DNA of 56,545 nucleotides from Candidatus Cloacimonetes bacterium HGW-Cloacimonetes-1 (GTDB lineage Bacteria; Cloacimonadota; Cloacimonadia; Cloacimonadales; Cloacimonadaceae): NCBI GenBank assembly GCA_002841975.1, contig PHBQ01000004.1, positions 1 to 56,545 of the forward strand, read 5' to 3'. Shown piece by piece: positions 18,536 to 28,386 of this stretch (position 1 is its first letter; each line of letters starts with the position of its first letter). The notes under the pieces were generated by a model. It saw only the letters and a program-made list of their open reading frames with translations, ran no database searches and was not told where the DNA came from. The position numbers and the translations under genes were made by a program.

Positions 18536-20875
18536 ATGGACCAAGGTATTTTTGTCGGATTGATTTATAATGCCGCATTACTGCTAATGATGGGTATTAT
18601 CTTCGATTCCATCGCGTTAACAACAGTGAGGTACAAGTATCTCGCAAAACTGTTGTCCGGGATTAGTTTGGGGCTGGTAGCAATAGCAATCATGTCCAAG
18701 CCCTGGGTTACTAGCCCGGGAGTGGTGTTTGATACCCGCTCAATCTTACTAAGCTTGGTTGCATTATTTTTCAGTTTCACTCCTACAGCTATTGTGTCCC
18801 TCATAGCAATCATCTACAGGATTTGGCAGGGTGGTGCCGGAGCGTTAATGGGGATATCTGTTATTATCTCATCAGTAGTATGGGGTATGGTCTGGAAAAA
18901 GTATCAATCCCGCTGGAAAAACCCCTATGGCTTTCGGGAACTTTATACACTGGGAATTTTAACTCACATCTCAATGCTGGCTATGACCTTGTTTTTACCA
19001 GCAGAAATGAGAGGTAATGTGTTCAAGTCTATTGCATTGCCGGTGATTATCATCTATCCAATCGTGACAGTATTCCTGGGTCAGATCATGGCACGCAGAG
19101 TACTGAGAGGGCAGGAAGCACATGCCCTGGAAGCTAGTGAGCAGAACTATCGCGGTTTGTACGACAAGGCTCCAATTGCATACCAATCGCTTGATAATGC
19201 AGGGAATTACTTAGCCGTAAATCAAGTATGGCTGGATTCCATGGGATATACAAAAGACGAAGTCATTGGACACAATTTTGCGGAGTTTTTACGTCCTGAT
19301 TTCAGATCTCATTTTGCGCAGAATTTTCCCAATTTCAAAGCCAGAGGTTCTATCGATGGGGTAGAGTTTACCATGCTGACAAAGGCTGGGGCTGAAATCC
19401 TGGTTAGCTATAACGGAGTCATTATATATAACGATGATGGCAGTTTCAAACAAACGCAGTGTATTTTTAAAGATATCACCTTAGTTCGCAAGCACGAGGC
19501 GGCATTGCGTAGCATTGAGTGGATGCTGACCAAAAAAGAGGTGGATAAAGAAAAATACGCAACCTATGAAGATCTCACAAAACTCAATACCAATAGACTG
19601 ATCATGGACTCGGTCGGCAAGGAAGTATTGGAGGAAATAGTACGGGACTATCTGCTGTTAATGGATACTTCGGCGGCAATCTACGAAAAAAACGGAGACT
19701 ATGCGCTGGGATTATTCTCCTCGTCATGGTGCAGTTTCCTGGATGCTAAGTCCAGAGCTTTGTGCGATACTGATGACAACCGAATTGCATTGGATTCCGG
19801 AAAATGGCTGTGTCATGAATCTTGCTGGTCGGATGTATCAAAGGTGGCGATTGAAACCGGTGAAATTACAGACCACAAGTGTCATGGGGGGCTGCGGATT
19901 TGCGCTATTCCAATAGTTTCTTCCGATGGCGTGATTGGAGCTATAAACATGGGATATGGCACACCTCCGGAGGATGAAGATACTTTGCAGGAAATTGCAA
20001 AGATATACCACGTGGAGATAGATGAGCTGAAAACTCAGGCAGCTAACTATCTATCCCGCCCAACCTTTGTGATCGAACAAGCCAAGCGGAAATTGAAAAC
20101 ATCTGCCAAGCTGATCGGGGAGATCGTCGAGCGGAAAAAGATTGAGCAAGAATTAGAGTTCAGAGTTGCAGAGAGGACTTCAGAATTGCAGATCATGAAC
20201 AGTGAACTGGAAGCATTTTCTTATTCGGTGGCTCACGACCTGCGTTCACCTCTGAGATCGATCGCCGGTTTTTCAGCGATTCTGGCAGAGGAGTATTCTC
20301 CACACTTAGATACGAATGGCTTGAAGCTTTTGAGTACTATTCGAGCCAATGTCGATAGAATGGATGTTTTGATTACCGGTCTCCTGGACTTGGCAAAGCT
20401 CAGCAGAAACTCGACAAAGCGGACTTGGATAGACATGCAGGAACTGGTGAAGAGCGTGTATCAAAACACCCAAGATAAAGAAACTCAATCTATGTTTGAT
20501 GTACAGATCGGAGAGCTTCAGGATGCTTATGCGGATAGAACTCTGTTCAGTTTGGTATGGCAGAATTTAATCGGCAATGCTATCAAGTTCAGTATTCCCG
20601 GCCCTTCTCACAAGATCGTGATTGAGAGTAAGCTCGAGAGTGATGAAGTGATTTATAGTATTCAAGACTTTGGGGTGGGTTTTGATATGAAGTATAGTGA
20701 CAAAGTTTTTGGTGCATTTGAGAGGCTACATAAAGAGAGTGAATTCAAAGGTACCGGGATCGGACTGGCTATCGTTCATAGGATCATCAGCCGGCACAAT
20801 GGCAGGATTTGGGTGGAAAGTGAAATCGGAGTCGGAACCACATTCTATTTTGCTATACCGATATATTCAGCTTAG
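18536..20875 (+). CDS. 5TM-LYT / PAS / PocR-like sensor histidine kinase
   Basis: 779 residues. The N-terminal membrane module (about 1-185) closely resembles that of the kinase at 9683-12550, with NAALLLMMGIIFDS and PGVVFDTRS. One PAS domain (about 200-315) is followed by a region at about 350-510 with a Cys pattern (from C399 to C449 in HKCHGG, then RICAIPIV) that matches the PocR sensory domain, known for binding small ligands. The core has H567 in AHDLRSPLR, NLIGNAIKF, DFGVGFDMK and GTGIGLAIV. The ATG at 18536 has GAGAGG upstream; a TTG one codon earlier is unlikely. No receiver gene follows, so it may use the Rcp1-like protein of the divergent operon. Confidence 0.92.
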   Translation: MDQGIFVGLIYNAALLLMMGIIFDSIALTTVRYKYLAKLLSGISLGLVAIAIMSKPWVTSPGVVFDTRSILLSLVALFFSFTPTAIVSLIAIIYRIWQGGAGALMGISVIISSVVWGMVWKKYQSRWKNPYGFRELYTLGILTHISMLAMTLFLPAEMRGNVFKSIALPVIIIYPIVTVFLGQIMARRVLRGQEAHALEASEQNYRGLYDKAPIAYQSLDNAGNYLAVNQVWLDSMGYTKDEVIGHNFAEFLRPDFRSHFAQNFPNFKARGSIDGVEFTMLTKAGAEILVSYNGVIIYNDDGSFKQTQCIFKDITLVRKHEAALRSIEWMLTKKEVDKEKYATYEDLTKLNTNRLIMDSVGKEVLEEIVRDYLLLMDTSAAIYEKNGDYALGLFSSSWCSFLDAKSRALCDTDDNRIALDSGKWLCHESCWSDVSKVAIETGEITDHKCHGGLRICAIPIVSSDGVIGAINMGYGTPPEDEDTLQEIAKIYHVEIDELKTQAANYLSRPTFVIEQAKRKLKTSAKLIGEIVERKKIEQELEFRVAERTSELQIMNSELEAFSYSVAHDLRSPLRSIAGFSAILAEEYSPHLDTNGLKLLSTIRANVDRMDVLITGLLDLAKLSRNSTKRTWIDMQELVKSVYQNTQDKETQSMFDVQIGELQDAYADRTLFSLVWQNLIGNAIKFSIPGPSHKIVIESKLESDEVIYSIQDFGVGFDMKYSDKVFGAFERLHKESEFKGTGIGLAIVHRIISRHNGRIWVESEIGVGTTFYFAIPIYSA

Positions 20876-20886
20876 ATATTACAGGA

Positions 20887-20907
20887 CCGGCTTCTTAACG
20901 AAGTCGG
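20887..20907 (+). terminator. possible terminator after the PocR-type kinase
   Basis: Hairpin CCGGCTTC (20887-20894), loop TTAAC, GAAGTCGG (20900-20907), one G-T wobble, starting 12 bases after the stop. There is no T-run, so termination would be weak or factor-assisted. Confidence 0.4.
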
Positions 20908-21009
20908 CATTCCAGTGCTTTGGCTGTGCAAGGATAACATTAGCATTGACAAGAATGCAAGTTTTAGAAAAGTGATACGTATCGCAAAATACAAAAATAG
21001 GAGTTATGA

Positions 21010-21162
21010 ATGCAGACATTTGGCTTTTCCCGCATCCACAGTGTGAAAGAAGCACTGTATAGCATCTTGTTGCAACGTAATCCTATTATCCGTGACGATG
21101 AGGAGGTATTGGTCCAGCTTTCAGCATATGCCGCAACATTGACACCTCGGACAACTGCATAA
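21010..21162 (+). CDS. small hypothetical protein (50 residues)
   Basis: An ATG at 21010 preceded by TAGGAG at about 7 bases opens a 50-residue frame that ends in TAA at 21162, 125 bases before speD. The sequence has mixed charged and hydrophobic character (for example SVKEALYSILLQRN and RDDEEVLVQL), no membrane helix and no motif I recognise. Support is only the ribosome-binding site and amphipathic composition. It could be a leader peptide of the speD-speE operon or chance. Confidence 0.4.
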   Translation: MQTFGFSRIHSVKEALYSILLQRNPIIRDDEEVLVQLSAYAATLTPRTTA

Positions 21163-21186
21163 CTCTCAATTTTACTCTGCCTCAAT

Positions 21187-21224
21187 CATCTGATACCCAT
21201 GGCAATAAATTCCGGTATCTGATG
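21187..21224. repeat. inverted repeat upstream of speD
   Basis: CATCTGATACC (21187-21197) and GGTATCTGATG (21214-21224) are inverted with one mismatch and a 16-base spacer. It lies about 65 bases before the speD start, so an operator or an RNA hairpin in the leader is possible. The 412-base gap from 20876 to 21287 otherwise holds only the terminator candidate and the 50-residue frame. Confidence 0.45.
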
Positions 21225-21287
21225 CTATTTTACGATAATGAAATCAACCCAATAATCGATTTAACCATATTTATGCACGAGGTAATT

Positions 21288-21677
21288 ATGCAAGCTCTTG
21301 GAATCCAAATTCTCGTAGAATTCTACGATTGCGATAAAGACATTTTAACCGACGAAAAGTTCATCGCCAAATCTATGGTCGATGCCTGTATTGCCGCCAA
21401 GGCAACGGTTGTCACTCATACTTTTCACTCTTTTAGCCCCTATGGGGTCAGTGGCGTGGTCGTCATTGCCGAATCTCATGTTGCCATCCATACTTGGCCG
21501 GAATATGGCTATGCAGCAGTGGATATCTTTACTTGCGGGGAGACCATTGAACCATGGAAATTGTTCAACTTTCTGCAGGATGCCTTGAAAAGCAAACACA
21601 GCAGCAAGATGGAAATGAAGCGCGGTCTCTTTGAAACAGGTGGCCAAAAACTTTTACACAAGCCGGAAGGATATTAA
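21288..21677 (+). CDS. speD: S-adenosylmethionine decarboxylase proenzyme
   Basis: Makes decarboxylated SAM, the aminopropyl donor for spermidine. The 129-residue protein is of the short class 1B type found in many bacteria and archaea. The self-cleavage site is at ESHVAIHTWPE, where S63 should become the pyruvoyl cofactor; the catalytic His lies at TFHSFSPYG and the Cys in DIFTCGE. GAGG precedes the ATG at 21288; a longer frame from 21222 has no signal and would add an atypical N-terminus. It lies two bases before speE, forming a two-gene spermidine operon. Confidence 0.95.
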   Translation: MQALGIQILVEFYDCDKDILTDEKFIAKSMVDACIAAKATVVTHTFHSFSPYGVSGVVVIAESHVAIHTWPEYGYAAVDIFTCGETIEPWKLFNFLQDALKSKHSSKMEMKRGLFETGGQKLLHKPEGY

Positions 21678-21679
21678 AC

Positions 21680-22522
21680 ATGAAGCGTTGGATCATGGAT
21701 AAACATACTCCTACTCGCGGACTCAGCTTTGAAGCAAGCGAATCATTATATACCGAGAGTAGCCAATATCAGACGATAGAGATCGTAAAAACCGCAGATT
21801 TTGGAACCGTGATGCTCCTGGACGGAGTGTTGATGGTGACCCAGAGAGACGAATTTGTTTACCATGAAATGCTCAGCCATCCTACTCTTTTCACGCATCC
21901 CAATCCCCAAAATGTTTTGATCATTGGGGGAGGAGACTGCGGAACTTTGACTCAGGTCTTGCGCCATCCATCTGTCCAAAAAGTAATTCAGGTAGAGATA
22001 GATGAAATGGTGACGCGTGTGTCCCGGCAGTACTTTCCACAATTGACAGAATGTATATCCGATCCCAGGGCAGAACTGATCTTTGCGGATGGGATCCGTT
22101 ATCTGCAGGAAAATCAAGATAGCTTTGATGTGATCTTGGTGGATTCTACCGATCCGGTAGGCCCCGCAGAAGGTCTGTTTCGCAAGGAATTCTTTGCCGA
22201 TTGTCATCGTGCTTTGAAGGCGGATGGAATCCTAACTATTCAGTCCGAAAGCCCTTGGATAGATGATTTACAAGTCGTAATCAGTCAAGTAAACAAAGAT
22301 TTAAAAGAATTGTTTACATATGTTAATCCCTATCTTGCCTCAATCCAAACTTATCAGGCAGGGCTCTGGATGTTTCAGATGGCTTCCAAGAAGTATCAGC
22401 CGTGTCTGGAGGATCAAACAAATGCTATCAAAGAATCCGGCATGCAATTTTCTTACTTTAACCGTGACGTGTTCAGCGGATGTTTTATCCTGCCTGAATT
22501 TGTCCGGAAGCTGATTCAGTAG
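21680..22522 (+). CDS. speE: spermidine synthase (polyamine aminopropyltransferase)
   Basis: Transfers the aminopropyl group from decarboxylated SAM to putrescine (or agmatine in some bacteria). The 280 residues include MLLDGVLMVTQRDEFVYHEM, the nucleotide motif IIGGGDCGTL, VEIDEMV and the catalytic loop DSTDPVGPA. The usual GGGDGG motif reads GGGDCG here. AAGGA precedes the ATG, which directly follows speD. Whether putrescine or agmatine is the acceptor cannot be settled from the sequence. Confidence 0.94.
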   Translation: MKRWIMDKHTPTRGLSFEASESLYTESSQYQTIEIVKTADFGTVMLLDGVLMVTQRDEFVYHEMLSHPTLFTHPNPQNVLIIGGGDCGTLTQVLRHPSVQKVIQVEIDEMVTRVSRQYFPQLTECISDPRAELIFADGIRYLQENQDSFDVILVDSTDPVGPAEGLFRKEFFADCHRALKADGILTIQSESPWIDDLQVVISQVNKDLKELFTYVNPYLASIQTYQAGLWMFQMASKKYQPCLEDQTNAIKESGMQFSYFNRDVFSGCFILPEFVRKLIQ

Positions 22523-22584
22523 CTCCATCCCAGCAATATTCAGAATGGGATTATACCCACCGGATAACGCATTATGTGATTGTC

Positions 22585-23814
22585 TTACATTTTGCGGGTA
22601 TTAGCCTGCCAGCGCTCCTTGAAATCAAAGTACTTCAAGCGTGTTCCCGTATAGGGTAGCACATTCCTTTTTACCGCAGTCAAACGATCCCGAATACTCT
22701 CCGGACGGTAGTGCTGATTGTTTGATTTGGGGCTTTGCTGATAAAGGCGTTGCAACAATTCGGCAGCAGCTTGGGGGTTGTAACCGGATCGGGCAATATA
22801 GAGAATCCCATTTCTATCGGCTTCTTGTTCATATTGGTCCAGGCGACCCTCGATTAGAGTCTCGAACATGGAGAATATTTCCGCTTCCAGTTCAGCTTCC
22901 GTCTCTTTGCCGGATTCACTAAACGCATCCGGAGTTTCATCATCCAGCATATCAAAGGCATCTTCAGCGGCTATCTGATTTTCGCGTTTCTTTGCTTCAA
23001 TAATCCCATGGAATCCGGAGATATGGGCTATTTCATGAGCCAATACAAATGCCAGTTCCGCTTCATTTTGGATCACTCGCAGCATTCCTTTTGTGATGAA
23101 GATATATCCCCCGGGGCAGGCATAGGCATTGGCGGCAGGGATATCAAGCACGTAAAATTTGAAACTGATATCCGCTATATCACTGGCATCGACAACGAGG
23201 TTTCCCACATAGTTCACATATTTATGGGCTTCGGTGTTGCGATAGATGCCTTGAGCCGCAATTACACTGGCTATACCCAAGCCAAATCCCTCTTGGGCTT
23301 CTGTATAGTAATCCGGTTCGCTCCGTTTTGGCAAAGGGAACGTTTTGCGAAAGGTCTTGGGGTTTGTTTCCGCATAAGTAGATTGGTAAAATTTCATATA
23401 CATATCTTGATCAATTTGATCGTTGAGGGCTATCGCAATAAATTCGGAGTCACCTTTGAAATCAGAACTGAACTTTTCACCAAAACCTTTCACACCCGCA
23501 GAGATACTGTGTCTGGAGACGGTGGAACCTGTGGTTTTGCTCATCTTTGCAAAGGCGTCGTTTCTTTGCTTTTGCTCTTGCGTAGAAGTTTCAGAGATAT
23601 AGCCGGTTTGAGCATTGTAGGAGACGTTGAGCCAAGAATCCTCCTGGGCTAAGACACGAAGTTTAGTATTTATAGGAATCTGGGTCAATACGGTGCAATA
23701 GGAACCTTTCCCGGATCGAAGATAGGTCCTGTCTCTTTTGATAATTACATCTGTCGCGAATATAATAGCTATGCTCGTTAACAGGAATACAGTGAGCAAA
23801 TATTTGGTGGGCAT
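22585..23814 (-). CDS. secreted M48-family zinc metalloprotease with SH3b domain
   Basis: 409 residues with an N-terminal signal peptide or anchor (about 1-21). A bacterial SH3-like domain follows at about residues 25-78 (RSGKGSYCTVLTQI, SWLNVSYNAQTGYI). The M48 catalytic core has the zinc motif HEIAH (H260, E261, H264) and a third ligand in YEQEADRNG. The AYACPGGYIFITKGML segment is typical of BepA/LoiP-type periplasmic proteases, which degrade misfolded outer-membrane proteins. A strong GAGGAGG precedes the ATG. It starts 16 bases after the stop of the SBP-type kinase-like gene, so it is probably the last gene of the photolyase-kinase operon. The SH3 domain suggests attachment to the cell wall or a peptide ligand. 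Confidence 0.92.
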   Translation of the reverse strand: MPTKYLLTVFLLTSIAIIFATDVIIKRDRTYLRSGKGSYCTVLTQIPINTKLRVLAQEDSWLNVSYNAQTGYISETSTQEQKQRNDAFAKMSKTTGSTVSRHSISAGVKGFGEKFSSDFKGDSEFIAIALNDQIDQDMYMKFYQSTYAETNPKTFRKTFPLPKRSEPDYYTEAQEGFGLGIASVIAAQGIYRNTEAHKYVNYVGNLVVDASDIADISFKFYVLDIPAANAYACPGGYIFITKGMLRVIQNEAELAFVLAHEIAHISGFHGIIEAKKRENQIAAEDAFDMLDDETPDAFSESGKETEAELEAEIFSMFETLIEGRLDQYEQEADRNGILYIARSGYNPQAAAELLQRLYQQSPKSNNQHYRPESIRDRLTAVKRNVLPYTGTRLKYFDFKERWQANTRKM

Positions 23815-23830
23815 TATTCCTCCTCGGGAT

Positions 23831-25936
23831 TTAGGATTTGTAGGGAACGTTCCAGGTGATCGTCAATTCTGTTCCACCCGTTTCACGGTTTTTGATAGTT
23901 ACCTTGCCATCACTATGTTCCATGATACGGCTCAAGATGGCCAATCCCAGCCCCAGTCCTCCATGGACACGAGTATAGGAGGCATCTACCTGGGTAAATG
24001 GTTTAAATATGTATTCTAAGCGATCGGGAGGTATTCCTTCACCTTCATCACAAATATTGATGGTGAGGATGCCATCGATTGCGGAGACTTTCTCAAAAAG
24101 GATATGCAGGTCTATCGCTCCCGCAGAAGTAAATTTGAGCGCATTGTCGAAGATGATGTTTATGGCATCGTCAAAATACTGATGGTTCATAAACAGTTTG
24201 ATACTATCCCGTGGATAGCTGCAATCAAACGTTATGTTTTGGGCAGCGGACCGGATTTGCATATCCGTCAATATCGACTCTATAGCATACTGAAGGTTGA
24301 TCCATACATTTGCTGGGACATAATCATTTTTGGAATAGCGAATATACTTGTGGATTTGCGTGATGATGTTGTCCAGGCGATAAGAGGATGAATATATCTT
24401 GATTAATGCATCATTCTGTTCATCGGAGGGCTGGGTTCTGGACAGCTTGACTATCGATTCATTCAATAGTTTGATGGGTTTTTTTACCTCATCGGTAATG
24501 CTGGCCAAAAAGATGTCTTTTGATTGGTCTGCACTTTCCGCAATCAAGCGATTGGTTTGCAGTTCGGTATTGTGATTATGCTGGTCAGTGATATCAAAGA
24601 TATAGCCTTGGAACGTACAGGGTTCTGTGTCGGTAGCCGGGATGATCACGGTATGATCTTTAACCCAACGAATTGTAATCGACTGTGCTTTTTCCAATAC
24701 CGGATTTTGGAGCTTCAGCATGTGGTATGCTGGGCTGTCGGATGAGCTAATGAGTTCGGAGGGGCACAGGATTCTATATTCTTGCTGATATGATAAGTCT
24801 TTGTTATTGATGTGAACTTGCCTATCGGCCAGAATCTTAATAATGTCTTCGGGGTGAATGATGTCTCGATAGTGAATCGTCCCGTTTATAAAATCCTCGG
24901 CAAGGTAACCCAAGGTGCTGATGTTTTGGGATACAAATTTGAACATTTCCTTGTCCATATCGTGCCATTTCATGAATATAACTGGTCCGTCGATATATAA
25001 ACTGTGGACAATGCCGAGTTCTCGGTTGACTTCTTCTTTTTCCCGGATTTGTTCTTGGATGTATTCCGTTTGTTTTGCTAAGAACTTGCGATAAAATATC
25101 AGGAAGAATCCTATGATTAAGGCAAATGCGATGACAACAGATAAAAACAACAACAAACTTGTGCGACTCAGGATTCTTCTATTGGGTAAGTTGTAATCAG
25201 AAACAAACCACTTCTTTCTTAATTCGCCTAAAGTTCCGTCGTCCTCCATCTGTTCCAAAGCTAGATTTACAGTATAGATCAAGTAACTCTTTTCTCGATT
25301 TGTAGACATACAATAGGGGTAGGCAAAATCTAAAGCGGATGTGCTAATGAGGTTGTTTAATCGTTTTACTTTGATGTAGTTGGTACCCAATATTTTGGGC
25401 ATTATAGAGACGTCGCCTTGCCCCCTGGAGAGCATGCTGAGAACTTGCGAATAATCATCTACAAACGTTTTATTGGCCATGATTTGTTTGGTAGATATGA
25501 TTTCTTGGCTGATGTCGTCGGTCTCGATTAAAAGCTCTTTACCATTCAAGTCCGACCATTCACGAATTTCGGCACTTCCTTTTCGCTGAAACACAGAGTA
25601 ATGTACATAGGTATGGGGATTTGAAAAAACATGATGTTCAGTTCGTTGCTCTGTCTGAATATACCCGGTCAATAAATCAATCTTTCCGTCATCGAAGTCT
25701 TTGGTGATCGTGCTCCATTTGTCGACACGATACTCCACGATCCATCCGGAACGTTTTGCTACTTGTGCAATCAGGTCTGCTTCAAATCCGGTGGGGTTTC
25801 CGTTGGCATCTAAAAAAGCATATGGGGCATAGGAACGATCCATTCCTACGATAACGGTCTGCTTTGCTTCCAGGACACCGCAAATCATCAAGCTGATGGA
25901 GCATACTAAAAAGAGTTGGATAACTACATATTTCAT
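23831..25936 (-). CDS. SBP-sensor histidine kinase-like protein with Asp in place of the phospho-acceptor His
   Basis: 701 residues. Signal peptide, then a family 3 solute-binding domain (about 28-265; [36 protein letters not shown]), a membrane helix (about 272-292), a PAS-like region (about 310-455), a dimerisation helix pair, and an HATPase with DNALKFT, DEGEGIP and GLGLGLAI. In the H box the expected FLANMSHE-type sequence reads [13 protein letters not shown]482 (codon GAT at 24493-24491) replaces His, so normal autophosphorylation should be lost while ATP binding looks intact. The start overlaps the hybrid kinase stop as ATGA, and the two proteins look like tandem duplicates. It may act as a ligand-controlled partner of the hybrid kinase. 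Confidence 0.9.
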   Translation of the reverse strand: MKYVVIQLFLVCSISLMICGVLEAKQTVIVGMDRSYAPYAFLDANGNPTGFEADLIAQVAKRSGWIVEYRVDKWSTITKDFDDGKIDLLTGYIQTEQRTEHHVFSNPHTYVHYSVFQRKGSAEIREWSDLNGKELLIETDDISQEIISTKQIMANKTFVDDYSQVLSMLSRGQGDVSIMPKILGTNYIKVKRLNNLISTSALDFAYPYCMSTNREKSYLIYTVNLALEQMEDDGTLGELRKKWFVSDYNLPNRRILSRTSLLLFLSVVIAFALIIGFFLIFYRKFLAKQTEYIQEQIREKEEVNRELGIVHSLYIDGPVIFMKWHDMDKEMFKFVSQNISTLGYLAEDFINGTIHYRDIIHPEDIIKILADRQVHINNKDLSYQQEYRILCPSELISSSDSPAYHMLKLQNPVLEKAQSITIRWVKDHTVIIPATDTEPCTFQGYIFDITDQHNHNTELQTNRLIAESADQSKDIFLASITDEVKKPIKLLNESIVKLSRTQPSDEQNDALIKIYSSSYRLDNIITQIHKYIRYSKNDYVPANVWINLQYAIESILTDMQIRSAAQNITFDCSYPRDSIKLFMNHQYFDDAINIIFDNALKFTSAGAIDLHILFEKVSAIDGILTINICDEGEGIPPDRLEYIFKPFTQVDASYTRVHGGLGLGLAILSRIMEHSDGKVTIKNRETGGTELTITWNVPYKS

Positions 25937-28386
25937 CTGTTATCAATTACCGTTTGTAAAATATCGTGTAGAGCTTTGATATCGACAGGCTTAGATATGT
26001 ATTCGTCCATTCCTGCATCCATAAAACGTTCCCTGTCACCCACCATAGCAGCTGCTGTAAATGCAAAAATGGGTGTGTGTCCTACTATCTCCTTTTCCAA
26101 AGATCGGATCATCCGAGTGGCAGTAATTCCATCCATGATAGGCATTTGAACATCCATGAGAATACAGTCATACTTGTTGTTTTTATATGCTTCGACTGCT
26201 TCCAAACCATTATTTGCAATGCTCACTTTATGATTCCAGCGTTCCAATTGTTTTCTGGTGACAAGTTGATTGATCATCTCATCCTCTACCAATAAAATGT
26301 TTAACGACGGTGAGACGGCTTCTTTCGCTGTGTCGACCGCTGCAGGATTTGCATCAATATCCATGACTGGAGCTACTTTTTTGAATGGAATAATAAAAAA
26401 GAAACTGCTACCCTTTCCTGGATCGCTTTCTACCCAGATAAACCCACTCATTAGCTCCACCAATCGTTTTACAATAGTGAGGCCAAAACCGCTACCCTCC
26501 AGTTTTGGGGATTTGGAAGAATCTGACAATGCAAACTGATCGAATATATCCTGCTGTTTGTCGGTATCGATTCCTCCTCCGGTATCAGAGACACAGAATA
26601 TTATGCGTATTTCTCGTTCATTCTGAGTATACAAGTCTGCAGTGAGTTCGATCCAACCATCCTTAGTGTATTTCAGTGCACTTTGGATGAGATTAATAAA
26701 TATCTGACGCAAGCGTAGCATGTCCCCTTGAAGGATAGCTGGCAAGTTCTCGTTGACTTTAAATCGTAAGTCTATGGGGAGTGTAACTTGGTTAGTTACA
26801 AAGCTGCGGATCACTTCGTTTATTACGTGCTTAAGGTCGAAACCGCCTGTTGATAGCTCCATGTCTCCGGATTCAATCTTGGAAAAATCCAGGATATCGT
26901 TAACTGAGGTTGTGAGCATTTTCACCGAACTAAACAACTTATCAACTAAGTTGTTTTGGATTTGAGTCGTTTCTGTTTGATTTAGTACATTGATGAATCC
27001 CACAATGCCGTTTAAGGGTGTACGGATTTCATGGCTCATATTTGCTAAAAAGTGACCCTTCGCGACATTGGCCGATTCGGCGTCTTCCTTTGCTACTGTC
27101 AGTTCTGCCTCTTGGTTTTTCTGATCAGTGATATCGATCAGATAGCCGTAAATATAGTTATCTTCATCTTCGTTCAGAGTGATCAAAGAATAGTCATTAA
27201 CCCATCTTAGGGATTGATCTGCTGCAATGACCCGATATTGCTGGGTGTCTATCACCTCATTCCGATCCAGAGTTTGTTTCAGATGCTGCATGACTGCGGG
27301 TAGATCTGCGGGGAAAATGATGCTTGTGATTGGCTCGGGGCTAAAGATCAGGTCCTTTGCACGATAACCGAACTGGTCGATGTTCTCTGAGACATAGAGC
27401 AACTTCATAGTATCCAGAGCTAACTTAAATACTATTACAGGTCCACTCACGAAAATCTGATACTCGTTGTTCAGTCTATACTCTATCTTCAAACGCTCAT
27501 TTAATTCCCGGCTCAAGTCCAGGGTCTGTGCTTTGATTTTGCGTCGGATGAACCAGATCCACAACAGTGATGAAACGATAAAAAGAACGACCGGCAAGAG
27601 GATCATATAGAGTTTTTTTAGGGTCCTTCTCCGTGCTTGTTTTTGGGGAGAATACTCACCAAACCACTTCTCTTGCAAATCGCGGAGTGTGCCGTTATGG
27701 CTCAGAATACTCAGTCCCGTATTGATAACGTTGATAATTTCCTGATCCTTGGATGTATAGCAGTAATCTTTGCGTTGAATAGCTGTTGGGAGTACATTCA
27801 GATTAGTCAGATTGAGCTTGTCCACATTGTACATACCGCTCATATAGTTGACAATGGTGGCATCGAATTTTCCGGAATTTAGCAGTTGCAAAGCATCAAC
27901 CTGGGAGGGGACGTCGATTTTGAGACCGCTGAAATTGAATTCCTGAAGCAGTTCTTGGGATACATCTCCCTGTTGAAGTACCAATTGAGATGTCTTCAGA
28001 TCTTCCAAACGTTTGATATATGATCCTTTGCGGACAAAAACAGCTCTCCAAGTAGATGTGTGGGGAGTAGAGAATATGTATTTGGCAGATCGCTCCTGAG
28101 TGAAGGCCATGCCTTCTACCAGATCTATCTCATCACTGTCCAGCCACTGGGTTACACGTGACCATTTACCCAAGCGAAAGCGAACATCAAATCCCATTTC
28201 CTTTGCGATCAGTTTGGTGAGTTCTACGCAGTATCCGGATGGGTTCTGGTTCTCATCGAGGAACTCGTATGGGGGATAATTGTAATCACCACCTACAGTG
28301 ATCACACGTTTCTGATAAGGAGTTTCAACTGCCCAGGACACAACTGCAGCACATACAAACAATGCAATCAGTAGCCGTTTTAGCAC
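25933..28386 (-). CDS. SBP-sensor hybrid histidine kinase with C-terminal receiver
   Basis: 817 residues from a GTG start at 28386 with AAGGAG upstream. A signal peptide is followed by a family 3 solute-binding domain (about 27-265), a membrane helix (about 275-295), a PAS-like region, and HisKA with H452 in [12 protein letters not shown]. The HATPase ([16 protein letters not shown]) is followed by a receiver domain with phospho-acceptor D745 in LMDVQMP. Family 3 domains usually bind amino acids, so an amino-acid or peptide signal is likely but unproven. The start overlaps the photolyase stop by seven bases. The receiver is the only visible phosphate acceptor in this operon. The longer frame upstream of the GTG lies inside the photolyase and is not used. 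Confidence 0.92.
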   Translation of the reverse strand: MLKRLLIALFVCAAVVSWAVETPYQKRVITVGGDYNYPPYEFLDENQNPSGYCVELTKLIAKEMGFDVRFRLGKWSRVTQWLDSDEIDLVEGMAFTQERSAKYIFSTPHTSTWRAVFVRKGSYIKRLEDLKTSQLVLQQGDVSQELLQEFNFSGLKIDVPSQVDALQLLNSGKFDATIVNYMSGMYNVDKLNLTNLNVLPTAIQRKDYCYTSKDQEIINVINTGLSILSHNGTLRDLQEKWFGEYSPQKQARRRTLKKLYMILLPVVLFIVSSLLWIWFIRRKIKAQTLDLSRELNERLKIEYRLNNEYQIFVSGPVIVFKLALDTMKLLYVSENIDQFGYRAKDLIFSPEPITSIIFPADLPAVMQHLKQTLDRNEVIDTQQYRVIAADQSLRWVNDYSLITLNEDEDNYIYGYLIDITDQKNQEAELTVAKEDAESANVAKGHFLANMSHEIRTPLNGIVGFINVLNQTETTQIQNNLVDKLFSSVKMLTTSVNDILDFSKIESGDMELSTGGFDLKHVINEVIRSFVTNQVTLPIDLRFKVNENLPAILQGDMLRLRQIFINLIQSALKYTKDGWIELTADLYTQNEREIRIIFCVSDTGGGIDTDKQQDIFDQFALSDSSKSPKLEGSGFGLTIVKRLVELMSGFIWVESDPGKGSSFFFIIPFKKVAPVMDIDANPAAVDTAKEAVSPSLNILLVEDEMINQLVTRKQLERWNHKVSIANNGLEAVEAYKNNKYDCILMDVQMPIMDGITATRMIRSLEKEIVGHTPIFAFTAAAMVGDRERFMDAGMDEYISKPVDIKALHDILQTVIDNR

